Shown here piece by piece: positions 44,167 to 58,195 of a stretch of DNA of 64,000 nucleotides. A program made the position numbers and the translations under genes. Each line of letters begins with the position of its first letter. Position 1 is the stretch's first letter. Where the stretch lies: NCBI GenBank assembly GCA_016719945.1, contig JADJYE010000003.1, positions 372,001 to 436,000 of the forward strand, in the 5' to 3' direction. This stretch comes from Polyangiaceae bacterium (GTDB taxonomy: Bacteria; Myxococcota_A; Polyangia; Polyangiales; Polyangiaceae). The notes beneath the pieces were generated by a model. That model was not told the origin of the DNA. It saw only the letters and a program-made list of their open reading frames with translations, and ran no database searches.

Positions 44167-47007
44167 CTAGTCCCTCCGTTTGTAGACCTTCATGCCGTCG
44201 ACGGGGCGCACCTCGATCTCGAAGGGCACGCGCGTCGCGAGCACGTCGATCTCCGACGCGAAGGAGCGCACCCGCCTCGCCGATCCGAGGATGCGCACCA
44301 GCTCCTCCTCGTTCACGACGTGGTGCTGGGAGATGAGCTCGAGCACCTTGCGGAATTGGGGGTCCTCGATCAGGTCGACCCACTCGGCGTTGGCCGGCGG
44401 CGGCGGCGGGACGCTCGGCGCCTTCGGCGCCCGGCGGTCGCGCTGCACCTCGAAGAAGCCCTCGACCACCTTCGCCGTCACGTCCTCGACCCCGTCGGGG
44501 TGGAACACCTCGACGCGGACGTGCTCGTCGGCCGTGCCCTCGAGCTCGAGCTCGATCAGCGCCTCCTCTCCGCCCGGGGGCACGAGGACGCGATCGGCCG
44601 CGAGGGAGGCAGGGGGCCCGGCGCGCAGCAGGGTGAGCACCACGTCGGGGCGGTCCTTCACGCGCAGCGCGAGGCTGATCGCCTTCGGCGCCACGAAGCC
44701 GAGGCTCATGTTCTCGTGATCACGCAGGCGGACTGCGACCTTGAGGCGCTGCCTGCCGAGGTGGACCGGCTCGGGGCGGGCGAGGACCTCATAACGCGAC
44801 AGCGATTTGCCCCGGGTCCCCCGGCGCGCGATCTCGAGCACGGGGATGACCCGCTCCTGGAGACTGTTGCCGCCGTGGGAGAAGGACGAGACGCCGTCGC
44901 TCACGCGCCAATGGGCGGTGTCGGGGCGGAAGACGAGCGAGCCTTCCTCTTCGCTGTCGTACCCGAGGGACGAGAGCTTCACCTCGAGCACGTCGCTCAT
45001 CCCCGAGGGCTGGGAGAGCAGCGCGAAGCGCCGCTGGGCTACGCGCCTGTTGGCGCCGATGGGCGCCGCCTCTGTGGTCTCGTCCTGGAGCAGGAAGCCG
45101 TGGTCCGAGGTGACGACGACGCGGGCGACGCCAGCGTCGGTGAGCAGCTGGATCGCGGCGCGGAGGGTGCCCAGGGTGCGATCGAACGCGGACAGGTGCA
45201 TCCCCGACTCGCCCGCGTCGTCGAGCTCGCGGCTGCGTACCACGACGAGGCGCTTGCCAACGAGCAGGCGCTTGGCCTGCTGGAGCGTGAGGGTGTCGAA
45301 CGCCTCGAGCTGCAGGTCGTGCACGGCGCCGCCGGAGACGCGCTGCTGCATGACCCGGATGCGCGCGGCCGGAGCGGTGACGGCCAGCTCGCCCGCGTGA
45401 AAGCCCGCGGGCGAGCCGCTTTGCCACACGAGCCGCAGCCGGCCGTCTCGCTCGACCGGGGGCAGCGCGTTCATCCCGATCGCGGTGATGGTCGGCAGCT
45501 CCGCCAGCCGAGCCCGGAGAGAGACCTCGGCGCGGCCGCGGCCGAGCTCCTCGCCGAGGGCCTGGGCCATCTCGAAGCGCAGGGCGTCGACGAGGAACAG
45601 CGCGACAGGCCCGTCTCGCTCGACGAGCGGCTGCACCACGTCGGCGAACAGCGCCCGCTGCTGGAGGTCTCGCTGCGGCAAGGCCCCGTGCTTCACGCAC
45701 AGCTCGAAGAACGCGCGGTTGTGGGCGTCGGCCCAGGCGCGGTAGGCGAGGCGCACGGCGCGGCGCACCTCGAGCAGCCTGTCGTGGTCCTCGAGATCCG
45801 AGAACAACCGCCGGTGCGCCTCCTGCTCGAACAGCCGGTGCTGCCGATCGAGCGGGGCGAGCTTGCCGGTGTAGCGCTCGACGGCCTCGTCGAGCGAGGC
45901 GCAGCGCGACAGGCCAGGGCTCTCGCTGAGCGCGCGGCCGAGCTTGGCGGCCAGGCGCAAGATCTCCCAGGTGCGCTGGAGCTTCTCCGAGCGGCGGACC
46001 CAGAAGCACTGCTCGGTCGTGCGGGACGCGGCGTAGCCCGCCGCCACCGCCCACTCGCCGCCGAGGATCGCCTCGATCGTCGCGGCGCGCATCATCCCCT
46101 CTTCGAACAGGAAGGTGTCGATCGAGCCGAGCGCCCTCGCCTTGTGGCTCTCGCGCTCGACGATCAGCTCCGCTTGCAGCGCCTGGGATTGCTCTTCGTA
46201 TTCGTCAGTCAGCTCGTCGCGCACGAGCGCGGCCAGGCGCTTGCACTCCTTCGCGAACGCCCCCAGCCCCTTGAGCGGCCTCAGGTCCTCGTGGACGGGA
46301 GGCTCCTGTAGATCGTGCACGAACTCGACCGCCATCAGCCAGGTCGCGACCAGCCGCGCGAGGCCGTGGGGGCTCAGCGGACCCTCCCCGACGCGCGCCA
46401 GCCGCCAGGCCTCGGTGAGCCCGAGGTGCTTGGCGAGGAAGGGCAGCAGGCGCTCGGGCTCCTTCACCAGCGCGGCGTGGTGACGCCCTCCCGTCGCGAC
46501 GAGCTGGATCACCACCTGCTCGATGCCCACCGTCTCGAGCAGCGACTCGAGCTCGTCTCGCGGGGCCGCGTCGAGGCCCGCGAGCCAGGCGTCCGCCACC
46601 TCGAGGGTGAGCCCGGGGGTCCTGAGGAAGCCGTCGATCTCCGGCGGCGACGCCGCGCCCACCGCCGCCTCGCGCACGAGGGTCGAGAGCGCGCGCTCGT
46701 GCACCGTGCCCGCCTCGTACAGCTCGAGCACCGGCGTGCTCTTCACCGTCTCCTTGCTGATCCCCGGCAGGTGCAACAGCAGCAGGTCTTTCTCGAGGCC
46801 GCAGCCATAACGCTCGAGCGAGAGCATCAGCTCGAGGAAGCTGTCCTGGTAGGAGACGACGCCATAGTCGAAAGCCGACCCTGGCCGCGCCAGCTGCGAG
46901 ACCAGCCCGGTGTAATGGCGCTCCGGATCGAGGAAGACCACGATCCCGTGCTCGCGGACCTTCTTCTTCAGCTCCTCGGTGAGCAGCGCGCTGGCGGAGG
47001 GGGGCAT
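44167..47007 (-). CDS. pglZ: BREX phosphatase-like protein PglZ
   Basis: This is a complete 946-residue protein. The alkaline-phosphatase-superfamily PglZ domain shows the metal-ligand strand ALFLVDALRFEMAQAL (~residue 470) and the second signature VVVTSDHGFLLQDE (~630). The long N-terminal region (~400 residues) and the C-terminal beta region match the size of BREX PglZ proteins. PglZ is one of the two core BREX proteins, together with pglX. It lies 7 bases after the PIN toxin gene and ends 3 bases before brxD. Confidence 0.9.
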   Translation of the reverse strand: MPPSASALLTEELKKKVREHGIVVFLDPERHYTGLVSQLARPGSAFDYGVVSYQDSFLELMLSLERYGCGLEKDLLLLHLPGISKETVKSTPVLELYEAGTVHERALSTLVREAAVGAASPPEIDGFLRTPGLTLEVADAWLAGLDAAPRDELESLLETVGIEQVVIQLVATGGRHHAALVKEPERLLPFLAKHLGLTEAWRLARVGEGPLSPHGLARLVATWLMAVEFVHDLQEPPVHEDLRPLKGLGAFAKECKRLAALVRDELTDEYEEQSQALQAELIVERESHKARALGSIDTFLFEEGMMRAATIEAILGGEWAVAAGYAASRTTEQCFWVRRSEKLQRTWEILRLAAKLGRALSESPGLSRCASLDEAVERYTGKLAPLDRQHRLFEQEAHRRLFSDLEDHDRLLEVRRAVRLAYRAWADAHNRAFFELCVKHGALPQRDLQQRALFADVVQPLVERDGPVALFLVDALRFEMAQALGEELGRGRAEVSLRARLAELPTITAIGMNALPPVERDGRLRLVWQSGSPAGFHAGELAVTAPAARIRVMQQRVSGGAVHDLQLEAFDTLTLQQAKRLLVGKRLVVVRSRELDDAGESGMHLSAFDRTLGTLRAAIQLLTDAGVARVVVTSDHGFLLQDETTEAAPIGANRRVAQRRFALLSQPSGMSDVLEVKLSSLGYDSEEEGSLVFRPDTAHWRVSDGVSSFSHGGNSLQERVIPVLEIARRGTRGKSLSRYEVLARPEPVHLGRQRLKVAVRLRDHENMSLGFVAPKAISLALRVKDRPDVVLTLLRAGPPASLAADRVLVPPGGEEALIELELEGTADEHVRVEVFHPDGVEDVTAKVVEGFFEVQRDRRAPKAPSVPPPPPANAEWVDLIEDPQFRKVLELISQHHVVNEEELVRILGSARRVRSFASEIDVLATRVPFEIEVRPVDGMKVYKRRD

Positions 47008-47014
47008 GGCGGGG

Positions 47015-47455
47015 CTACCTCCTCCGAACGACGGCGCCGGCGGTCGTGACCAGAGATTTCACCCCAAGGAAGCGGTCCCACAGGCGTTCGAAGTCACCAC
47101 GATCAGCGGTGTACACAGCCGCATGCCGCCGATCCGCGACGGCCATGACCAGCGCATCGACGATGTGCGCCACCGCGCTCGTATCTCCGCGGCCGAAGGC
47201 GTCCCGTAGGGCGTCAGCGGCGACCTCGGCGTCCTTCTGGTCGACATCCAGAACCCTGACCCGCTTCCGCAGGAGGGCGTTGTAGTGGTCGTTGGACCCT
47301 CGGCCTCGCCAGAACTCGCACCACGCCGGAGAAGCGGTGAACACGTCGACCTTGTCACGGTGCCAGGCCGCCAAGTGGTCCGCGAGCGGGTGGTCCTTTC
47401 GCTCGAACGCCTCGACGAGGGCGATCAGCGCGCTCGTGTCGAGTGTTACCGCCAC
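47015..47455 (-). CDS. PIN-domain (VapC-like) toxin
   Basis: This 146-residue protein starts at GTG 47455, inside the end of the preceding gene. PIN acidic residues are visible: Asp in TLDTSALIAL, Glu in SPAWCEFW, Asp in HIVDALVMA and Asp in YTADRGDFERLW. These form the usual four-acid Mg site for RNA cleavage. It overlaps the small upstream gene by ten bases, as toxin-antitoxin pairs commonly do. It lies between pglX and pglZ and is read in the BREX direction. Confidence 0.8.
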   Translation of the reverse strand: MAVTLDTSALIALVEAFERKDHPLADHLAAWHRDKVDVFTASPAWCEFWRGRGSNDHYNALLRKRVRVLDVDQKDAEVAADALRDAFGRGDTSAVAHIVDALVMAVADRRHAAVYTADRGDFERLWDRFLGVKSLVTTAGAVVRRR

Positions 47456-47739
47456 AGCGCCCGCAGCTCGGCGAGGCGCTCCTCGCTCAGGCTGTCGGGG
47501 TCGACCCCGGCGAGCCTGCACATCTCTGCGCCAGCCGCGATCTGCTCCTCGGTGAGCTCCTGCCCACGGACGGCCAGCGAGCCGCTTGCCGTATCGGCGT
47601 GGGCGTGGGCGGCGACTCGCGCTGGTGCAGGCGGAGGGGGATCCGTGACCTGATGCGAGAGCACGAGCGCCAGGAGAGACCCGGTTAGCCCGACGTTCGA
47701 GCCCAACGTCTGGCCAGGCGAGAGTCGATCATCGAGCAT
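47446..47739 (-). CDS. Small partner gene of the PIN toxin, possible antitoxin
   Basis: This 97-residue protein starts at ATG 47739, overlapping the TIGR04255 gene stop, and ends inside the PIN gene start. It has a short hydrophobic N-terminal stretch (TGSLLALVLS), a Pro/Ala-rich linker and a charged helical C-terminus (TEEQIAAGAEMCRLAGVDPD, ERLAELRALW). It has no recognised DNA-binding domain, so antitoxin status rests on position and size alone. The four-gene chain TIGR04255-partner-PIN-pglZ is closely packed. Confidence 0.55.
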   Translation of the reverse strand: MLDDRLSPGQTLGSNVGLTGSLLALVLSHQVTDPPPPAPARVAAHAHADTASGSLAVRGQELTEEQIAAGAEMCRLAGVDPDSLSEERLAELRALWR

Positions 47740-48487
47740 CGGGCGTGTCCCCTACCGGCCCAAGACGTTGGATGGCCTCGTCGGTGAGCAGCTGGAAGAA
47801 GAGCTCCTTGGCTCGTTTGTGCGTGGCCGCGAGCAGCTCCTGCCGTCGCTCCCAGAACCCAGACGGTCGGTTGACGATCGCGTCGATTTCGAGCATCAGG
47901 CCGGACCGCGTCTGACCGCTCGGCCCTGTGACGGTCACGCCAGGCCTGATCTGCAGGATGGTCACCTCGTCGTCCCGCTGCAGCTCCGTCCTGATGACCG
48001 TTCCCGTCTCCGGAATCGGAGCGCCCATCAGCGTGAAGCTCGCCTCGAGCAGGGCGAGCTGCGACGACGGCGGCGCGTCGAGCAAGTTGGTGTATTTGAG
48101 GGAGTAGCGTTCGAGGTCGATGTCGAGCCCCGCGTCCCGGAGCGCGTCGAGCGAGCGCGCGATCTCCACCGAAAATGCCTTCCACCCGGGGTAGCTGTCG
48201 GGGGCGACGACCGAGAAGACGTGATCCCCCACCTGGATCGTCCCCCCGGTGCCTGAGAGCCGATAGGTGGGCTGGTACCGCAGCCCGGCGTTGGCCTCGC
48301 GCACGTCGCGCGGGACCTGCGCCACGGGCAGCGGCTGGACATCACCGAACGACTCGCGCAGCGAGCGGAACAGCAGCCCGGGAAGGACGTCTCCCGCCCC
48401 CTTCGTCGTCGACGTGAAGCGGAGCTCGAAGAGGGCCTCCATCAGCGGAGAGCGCGACAGAGCTTCCGGGAACGGCGGCCGGACCAT
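47729..48487 (-). CDS. TIGR04255 family protein
   Basis: This 252-residue protein has the TIGR04255 opening (PPFPEALSRSPLMEALFELRF), the Trp-bearing beta segment DSYPGWKAF and the typical LERYSLKYTNL strand-helix unit. It ends in a helical stretch RAKELFFQLLTDEAI. Members are scattered in prokaryotes, often near defence genes, and have no known activity. The ATG at 48487 is 95 bases downstream of pglX. It overlaps the next small gene. Confidence 0.8.
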   Translation of the reverse strand: MVRPPFPEALSRSPLMEALFELRFTSTTKGAGDVLPGLLFRSLRESFGDVQPLPVAQVPRDVREANAGLRYQPTYRLSGTGGTIQVGDHVFSVVAPDSYPGWKAFSVEIARSLDALRDAGLDIDLERYSLKYTNLLDAPPSSQLALLEASFTLMGAPIPETGTVIRTELQRDDEVTILQIRPGVTVTGPSGQTRSGLMLEIDAIVNRPSGFWERRQELLAATHKRAKELFFQLLTDEAIQRLGPVGDTPDAR

Positions 48488-48582
48488 CGCCGAGACTGTT
48501 CCACTCGCTCTGGGCTCTGTCAACGGACCGCTCCGGTCGCGCGGCGGTCGAACGTCGATCGTCGAGTCGATCCGTCCCCGCC

Positions 48583-52535
<3,953 letters not shown>

Positions 52536-52600
52536 GAGCGGTCTCCGCGCCCCTTCATCCGGCGCTGCGAGCTTGGCCTGTCTGCTACGCTGACGGGGTC

Positions 52601-52822
52601 ATGGCCCTCCCGCTCCGCGCCGATGATCTGTGGCCCCTGGTGCTCAAGCTCCCGCACGACGAACAGGTGCGACTCGCGAAGCTGGCGCTGCGAGCTGCCT
52701 CGGGCGGCGATGACGCGCGGGCGTACGTCGCGGCACCTGTGGCCCCCGGCGAGCTCGACGCCGAGGAGGACTCCCTCGCGTGGGACGCCGAAGGTTGGGA
52801 CGAGCCGCATGCGCAGGGGTGA
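52601..52822 (+). CDS. Candidate antitoxin (MazE/addiction-module type)
   Basis: This 73-residue acidic protein starts with a short helical region (LRADDLWPLVLKLPHDEQVRLAKLAL). Its C-terminal acidic tail (DAEEDSLAWDAEGWDE) resembles the neutralising tails of MazE-like antitoxins and of small DUF2281-type proteins. It overlaps the MazF gene by 14 bases. It is transcribed opposite to the BREX operon from a 65-bp gap that it shares with the pglX start. Confidence 0.65.
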   Translation: MALPLRADDLWPLVLKLPHDEQVRLAKLALRAASGGDDARAYVAAPVAPGELDAEEDSLAWDAEGWDEPHAQG

Positions 52823-53141
52823 GATCCGCTGGTACGTCTTTGGCCAGCCAGACAAGCGGCGCCCCGTGTTGGTGCTGACCCGGGATGAGGTCGTCGACAC
52901 CTTGAACGAGATCATCGTAGCTCCCGCGACCCGCACGACGCGTGGGCTCAAGACCGAGGTCCCCCTGACGGTCGACGATGGGATGCCCCTGGCGTGCGTG
53001 CTCAACTTCGACCATGTCGCGCTAGCGCAGCGCGCTCGAATCGGTGCCTTGATCACCACGCTCGACCCCTCCCGATGGCCGGAGGTCGAGTCGGCCCTGT
53101 TGATCGCCTGCGGCTTCGAGCCACGCTCCCCGCGCGGATAG
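52809..53141 (+). CDS. mazF: MazF/PemK-family endoribonuclease toxin
   Basis: This 110-residue protein matches PemK/MazF: RRGEIRWYVF at the start, RRPVLVLTRDEV, EIIVAPATRTTRGLKTEVPL and the late FDHVALAQRARIGALITTL. It would cleave mRNA unless neutralised by the 52601 protein. ATG 52809 lies within the antitoxin gene. It ends 18 bases before the brxC stop codon, on the opposite strand, so the pair sits as an insertion between brxC and pglX. No transposon ends are visible around it. Confidence 0.85.
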   Translation: MRRGEIRWYVFGQPDKRRPVLVLTRDEVVDTLNEIIVAPATRTTRGLKTEVPLTVDDGMPLACVLNFDHVALAQRARIGALITTLDPSRWPEVESALLIACGFEPRSPRG

Positions 53142-53159
53142 CCAGCTTCCGAAGGTTGC

Positions 53160-56100
53160 TCACCGCAGCCTCACGCGGTGGTGGGCGGCGAGCTGGTGGA
53201 TGATCTTGCGTTTCAGCTCCTCGAGCAGCCGATCGAGCTCGGCCTCGGTCTCGATCTCCCGCCCGGCGAGCGAGAGGTCGACCTCGACGACCGGGGTCGC
53301 CCCGGCGGCCTCGAGCAGCTCGTCGAGCTGGCGCTGCGCCTTCACCAGGCCGGCCTCGCGCCGCGCGGCGAGGGTGGCCTCGAGGCCCTCGAGCGGCGGG
53401 GCCACGGCGCGCTCGTCAGTGCGGGGATCGGCCGCGTCGCGCAGGTGCCGCAGCACGAGGTGGCGCTGCTCGGCCGCGAGCTTCTCGTAGCCAGGCCGCC
53501 TGCGGAGCGAGTCTTCCGCTTGTTCGACCCAGCGGCCGTGCTGCTGGAGCACGGCGCCTCGCTTGGCGCGGTACGCCTCGCGGACCAGCCCGACGTCTGC
53601 CTTGAGGGAGTGAGCGTCCTCCCACGGGCGGTCGACCTTCAAATGGGCCTCGAGCCGCTGCGCCGCGGCGCGCGTCTCCTCGTCGGTCCCCACCGCCTGC
53701 AGGCTCGGCCACACGATCGTGCGCACCGACTCGGCGTCACACAGCAGCTCGATCGTCGCGTCGGAGAGGTCGGTCTCCATCCGGCTCAAGAGGGAGAGGC
53801 CGTCGCGCAGATCGGAGAGGGCGTGTTTGGTCGCCTTCACGGTTGGCTCGACCTTGCGATCCCGCCGGCAGCGCTCGAGCGCCGAGGCGAGCTTCTCGAG
53901 GCCCTTCGGGTACGCCACGACGCCCGGCAGCCTGCGGAAGCGCTCGCCGATCTCGTTCAGGCGCTCGCGCACCCCCGCGAAGCGCTCCGCCACCGCGTCG
54001 GCGATCGCGTCGTTGTCCCGCGGGACGTCCTTGTGGAAATGGTCCTTGAACAGGGCACAAATGGCGTTCCGATCCGCCGGCTTGATGATCTCGGCCTCGT
54101 TGACCGTGAGGCTCGCCTTCTTGAGGCCCGCGTCCTTCAGCAGCTCGCGCGCGCCTTCGTCCCGCACGCTGGTGAGCTCTCCGATGCCGGGCAGGTCGAC
54201 GCGCAGCTTGCCGGCGCGCAGCAGGCCCACCACACAGGCTCGCACCACGTCCGGCAGCACGCCGTGGGGCGGCCCTCCGAAATGGGCGAGCAGCGTCGAG
54301 CCCTGCACGCCGCCGTGCTGCTTGATGTACGACAGCAGCGCCGACGGCACGCGTCCGCTGCAGGTCACCGCGTACCTGCCCGCGTCCAAGGAGAGGATGC
54401 CGAGCTGGTCCTGGCCGAGGGCCGGCGGGGGCGCGGCGAGCTCGCTGTTCTCGATCAGGAAGAGGATGTCTTTCTCGGGGACGGCCACCGTCGTCGGGTG
54501 GGGGTACAGCTCGGGGAGCACGCCCTGCGCGAACGCTGCGAGGGCCTCCTTGAAGGTCTGGCGATGCTGGCGCGGCGCGCTCGAGCGGCCGCGGAAGTAG
54601 AGGGTGCCCGCCATGAAGGCGGCCTGGAGCGCGTCGGACAGCTCGCGCTTGTGAGCGTCGAGCTTGTTGCGCTCCTCGACCAGGAAGCGCGCCTTGTCGC
54701 TGGAGAGCTGCGCCTGCCTCGGCTCGTACAGGGCCACCATGCGCGCCGAGCGCTCGACCTCGTTGGCGGCGTGGCGCAGCACATCGACCTCGCCGATGAC
54801 CCACACGATGCGATCTCGAAAGCTGTCGCTGTCGCTGCGTGAGACCCACTGCGTCGCCTCGTCGGGCCGGCCGGCCTGGAAGTCGATCGTGACGACGGTG
54901 TGCTTGCGCTCGTCCTTGATGTGGACCTCCCGCGCGGAGAGGCCGTCGCTGAACAGGGCGAGCCAGGGCAACGAAATGGCGCCGAGCTTCGGCGGGGCCA
55001 CGTCCCCGAGCAGGGTGGCGAGCACCTCCTGCAGGCGCCGCGAGCGCTGCTCTGCCGTGGCGGCGTAGGCCTCGCGCTCGCGCTGCCACTCCTGCCCGGC
55101 CGAGCTCTCGACGCGGTAGCCGGTCTGCTCCGAGTACAGAGGGAAGCTCCCCCCGCAGCACGTCGAGCGCCTTCTCGACGGCGGGCGTGAGGTCTCCCTC
55201 GCCGAGCCTGGCGTACAGGCAGCGCGCGATCAGCTCGGGCGTCGTCTTCTCCTTGTCTTGCACGTGCTCGAGCATGGCGACCGCCTTGAGCACGCGCTCG
55301 AGCAGGGCCCGGTCCTCGCCGCGCTTGCCGCAGAAGTCGAAGGCGGCGGCGAGGGTCATCTGCAGGTCGGCGTCGAGCGCGCTCGCGAGGATGTCGAAGA
55401 CGAGGTCGATCGTGATGAGCCGGCCGACCTCCATGCGGGTCAGCTTCTCGTGGTCGTGGCGGAACAGATCACCCAGGAGCTGCAGCAGCCCGCGGATGGC
55501 GTGCGAGTCCCCCTGGACGCGGGTCGACCGCGTGCGCAGCCCGGTGGTGATGCCGAGCAAGAGCTCCACGTAGCCGGGGAGCAGCGGGTAGACCTCGACG
55601 AAATCGTCGACGCTGAAGCTGTCCGGCTTGTAGCCGTAGTTGCGCAGATCGGCCCGGTGCTCCTCGAACAGCTCCCTGAGCACGCTCTCGGCGGGGCGCT
55701 GCTTCTTGAGCAGCCGCTTGTGCACGACGTCGCGGATGTTGGCGGGGCCGAGGTGTACGCGCAGCCCCGGGGGGAAGCGGTCCTTCAGCTTGACGATGGC
55801 GGTCGCCCCCGCGCCGTCCTCGAGCTTCTGCTGGCCGGTCGCGAGCAACCACGCCTCGCCGTTCATGCGCTGGCCGAGGGCCGAGACGAACGATTGAAGC
55901 GCGAGCATGCGGTTGTTGTCGTCGTGCACGTATTGGCTGACCTCGTCGATGACGATGAACAGCGCCCGGCCCGGGGCGCGGTGCTTCATCATCTCGGCGA
56001 TCGTCCTCACCGCGTCGTCGGCGGAGCGCTTGAGGCCGACCTCGGTGCCGCTGCGCGCGTCGACGAAGGAGGTCGGCTCGGGGTACAGCTCCGGCTTGAG

Positions 56101-56796
56101 GGCGTGCATCACCGCGGAGAAGTAGTCTTCCACCAGCTGGCTCTTCTGCAGCTCGCTCCATGGCCGCGCGTGGACCTCGGCGACCTTGTCGATGAAGGCG
56201 CCATACAGACCCTCGTTCTCCAGCTTCAGCTCGTATTCGGCCACCAGCTGGCTCAGCGTGGCGTAGCCGAGGCGCTCCTGCGTCATGCGCACGATGACCG
56301 CGTGGACGTGCTCGTCGTCCCGCGCCTTGCTGCCGACGTCGAACACCACCGCCAGCGGGGCGGCCTTCAGCGCCCCGACCAGCTCGGCCCAGGCGCGGCG
56401 CAGGTCGTCGCCCTTGGGTGAGGTGTCTCGCGCCAGCAGGGCCTCCGCGAGCGGTCGCCCGCCCGGCAGCTTGCGACCGTCGAGCGCGAGGCCCAGCAGC
56501 TTCGCGAGGCTCGACTTACCGGAGCCATAGAAGCCGGAGATCCAGCAGGCAGGGAGGCGGTGCCCGCTCGCCCAGCCCGCGAGCTCGGCCCGCATCCCGG
56601 TGAGCAGGCGGAGGAGCTCCTCGTGGATGCCGTCGTCCGTGGCGCGGGTGTCGTCCTTCTTGTACCCGCCGGTGACGATGTACTCGGAGACCTCGCGCTC
56701 GAGCTCCTCCGGCTGCTGCTCGTGGAAGTAGACGACCGGCGGGATGGCGCGGGTGACGTCTCGCTCGAACAGGTCGTGGATCAACATGGGGCTCAC
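53160..56796 (-). CDS. brxC: BREX ATPase BrxC (one frame change)
   Basis: This is a large P-loop protein of about 1,210 codons. The N-terminus (LFERDVTRAIPPVVYF, EREVSEYIVTGGYKK) and Walker A GFYGSGKSSL (~residue 95) match BrxC, and ALFIVIDEVSQYVHDD is the Walker B region. The frame changes once near 55140, where one or two bases next to a C6 run switch it. Both sides fit: AVEKALDVLRGELP before, LYSEQTGYRVESSAGQEW after. I start it at GTG 56796, which overlaps the brxB stop (GTGA) as in the upstream pairs. The C-terminal third is helical. The protein is probably functional if the break is an assembly error. Confidence 0.85.
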
Positions 56797-57425
56797 CAAT
56801 AGATGCGCGGGCGATAGTCGTGATCGGCGGGCAGAATGCCCATGAAGCTCAGGCCTTCTCCGGCGCGGGTGCCCGGGTACAGCAAGACGACCGGCACGTT
56901 GGGGATGCGGCCGGCGATGTGCTTGAGCAGCGCGGAGGTGCGCATGAACGGGTAGAGCGCCCCGGCGCGCGCGAGGAAGAGGACGACCCGATCGCCGTGG
57001 TCGGGGTGCTCGGCCAGCAGTCGTTGCACCTCGCGGACCACGTCGGCCGCGAGGCCGCCTGCGTCCTCCAGGTGCTTGGTGACGCGCTCCTTCACGAGGG
57101 CGAGGCCGCGCGCCGGGCCACCCCTCTTGGCGTTGCGCTTCTCACTCGCGATCAGGCCGGCGAGCTCCGCCTCGCCCATCGCGCGGACGCGCCCGAGGAG
57201 CAGCGCGTGCAGGTTGATCTGCCCGACGGTCCAGCCCATCGAGCGGAGCTTGTCCGAGAGGCGGTGCATGTGGGCCCGCAGGGCGTACTCCTCCTCCGGC
57301 GAGTACGGGAGGATGGCGAAGTTGTAGCTCCACGTGGTGGAGATCTGCGGCCCGCTCTCGCGCAGCAGATCGTCCTCGAGCGCCTTCAGGGAGCGCTCGA
57401 GCGCGCTCGGGTGGCGGTAAGTCAC
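56793..57425 (-). CDS. brxB: BREX protein BrxB (DUF1788)
   Basis: This 210-residue protein matches DUF1788/BrxB. It has a helical N-terminus (LERSLKALEDDLLRESGP), FAILPYSPEEEYALRAHMHRL, NLHALLLGRVRAMGE, a VVLFLARAGALYPFMR strand and the ending VVLLYPGTRAGEGLSFMGIL. It starts at GTG 57425, overlapping the brxA stop, and ends overlapping brxC. BrxB is a core structural BREX subunit in several types, with no known enzymatic activity. The gene is intact. Confidence 0.9.
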   Translation of the reverse strand: MTYRHPSALERSLKALEDDLLRESGPQISTTWSYNFAILPYSPEEEYALRAHMHRLSDKLRSMGWTVGQINLHALLLGRVRAMGEAELAGLIASEKRNAKRGGPARGLALVKERVTKHLEDAGGLAADVVREVQRLLAEHPDHGDRVVLFLARAGALYPFMRTSALLKHIAGRIPNVPVVLLYPGTRAGEGLSFMGILPADHDYRPRIYW

Positions 57426-58195
57426 GCGGCCTCCTTCAGGTTCTGCAGGCCATAAGCGAGCAGGCTCGGCTGCAGGAAGGTGAGCTCGCGCGCGCCGCCC
57501 AGCTCGGCCAGGCGCACCCCGGGCACCCGCGCCAGGGCGACGCTCGGCGCGTCCCCCTCGACGCCGAGCGAGCGGAGGTAGGGGTTATCGACCAGGGTGC
57601 CGTCGAACCTCACCTCGCGTAGCAGGTAGAGCACGTACCCCAGCACGACCTCCGGCACGAAGGGCACGACGAGCGGCCGCGGATCGCGCGTCGACCCGAC
57701 CAGCCCGACCTCGTGCGCCGCCGCGAGCAGGTTCGAGGCGAACTTGATGCGCGTCGCCGCCCCCCAGCGCCCCGGCTCGAGCTCATCGACCCAGCGCACG
57801 ACCGTGTCCCGATCGATCGTGCGATAGCCCTCTCTCCGGCGCCTGGGCAGCAGCTCCCCCGTGAAGCGGCGATAGACCGGATCGGCGAGCTGGACGTGGA
57901 CGTGGCAGAGCAGCGGGCGCAGCCGCGAGGGGATCGGCCCGAGCGCGCGCAACAGGGCGAGCGCCGACGGGTAAGCGTCGAAACGCTCGACCATATCGGG
58001 CACGAGCGTGCGCACCCGCGCCTCGCTCTTCACCCCGAACCAGCGCTCTCGGAAGGCCATGGGCGCGCGCTCCGAGGGCGGCACGCCCGGATCGACGTTG
58101 CGCCAATACGCATAGCAATCGTCGGGCGCCAGCGTGCAGCGCAGGATGCGCGTGTGCACCACGGTCGCCTCCGCGGGCCGCAGGTCGGCGCTCAC
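57422..58195 (-). CDS. brxA: BREX protein BrxA (DUF1819)
   Basis: This 257-residue protein matches DUF1819/BrxA, including CYAYWRNVDPG, RERWFGVKSEARV, ADPVYRRFTGELL, TVVRWVDELEPGRWGAATRIK and LLAAAHEVGLVGS. I chose GTG 58195 because it overlaps the brxE stop (GTGA), and the in-frame extension further upstream is shadow of brxE. BrxA is a small DNA-binding helical protein in characterised systems. It is intact and part of the four-gene overlapping chain brxE-A-B-C. Confidence 0.9.
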   Translation of the reverse strand: MSADLRPAEATVVHTRILRCTLAPDDCYAYWRNVDPGVPPSERAPMAFRERWFGVKSEARVRTLVPDMVERFDAYPSALALLRALGPIPSRLRPLLCHVHVQLADPVYRRFTGELLPRRRREGYRTIDRDTVVRWVDELEPGRWGAATRIKFASNLLAAAHEVGLVGSTRDPRPLVVPFVPEVVLGYVLYLLREVRFDGTLVDNPYLRSLGVEGDAPSVALARVPGVRLAELGGARELTFLQPSLLAYGLQNLKEAA

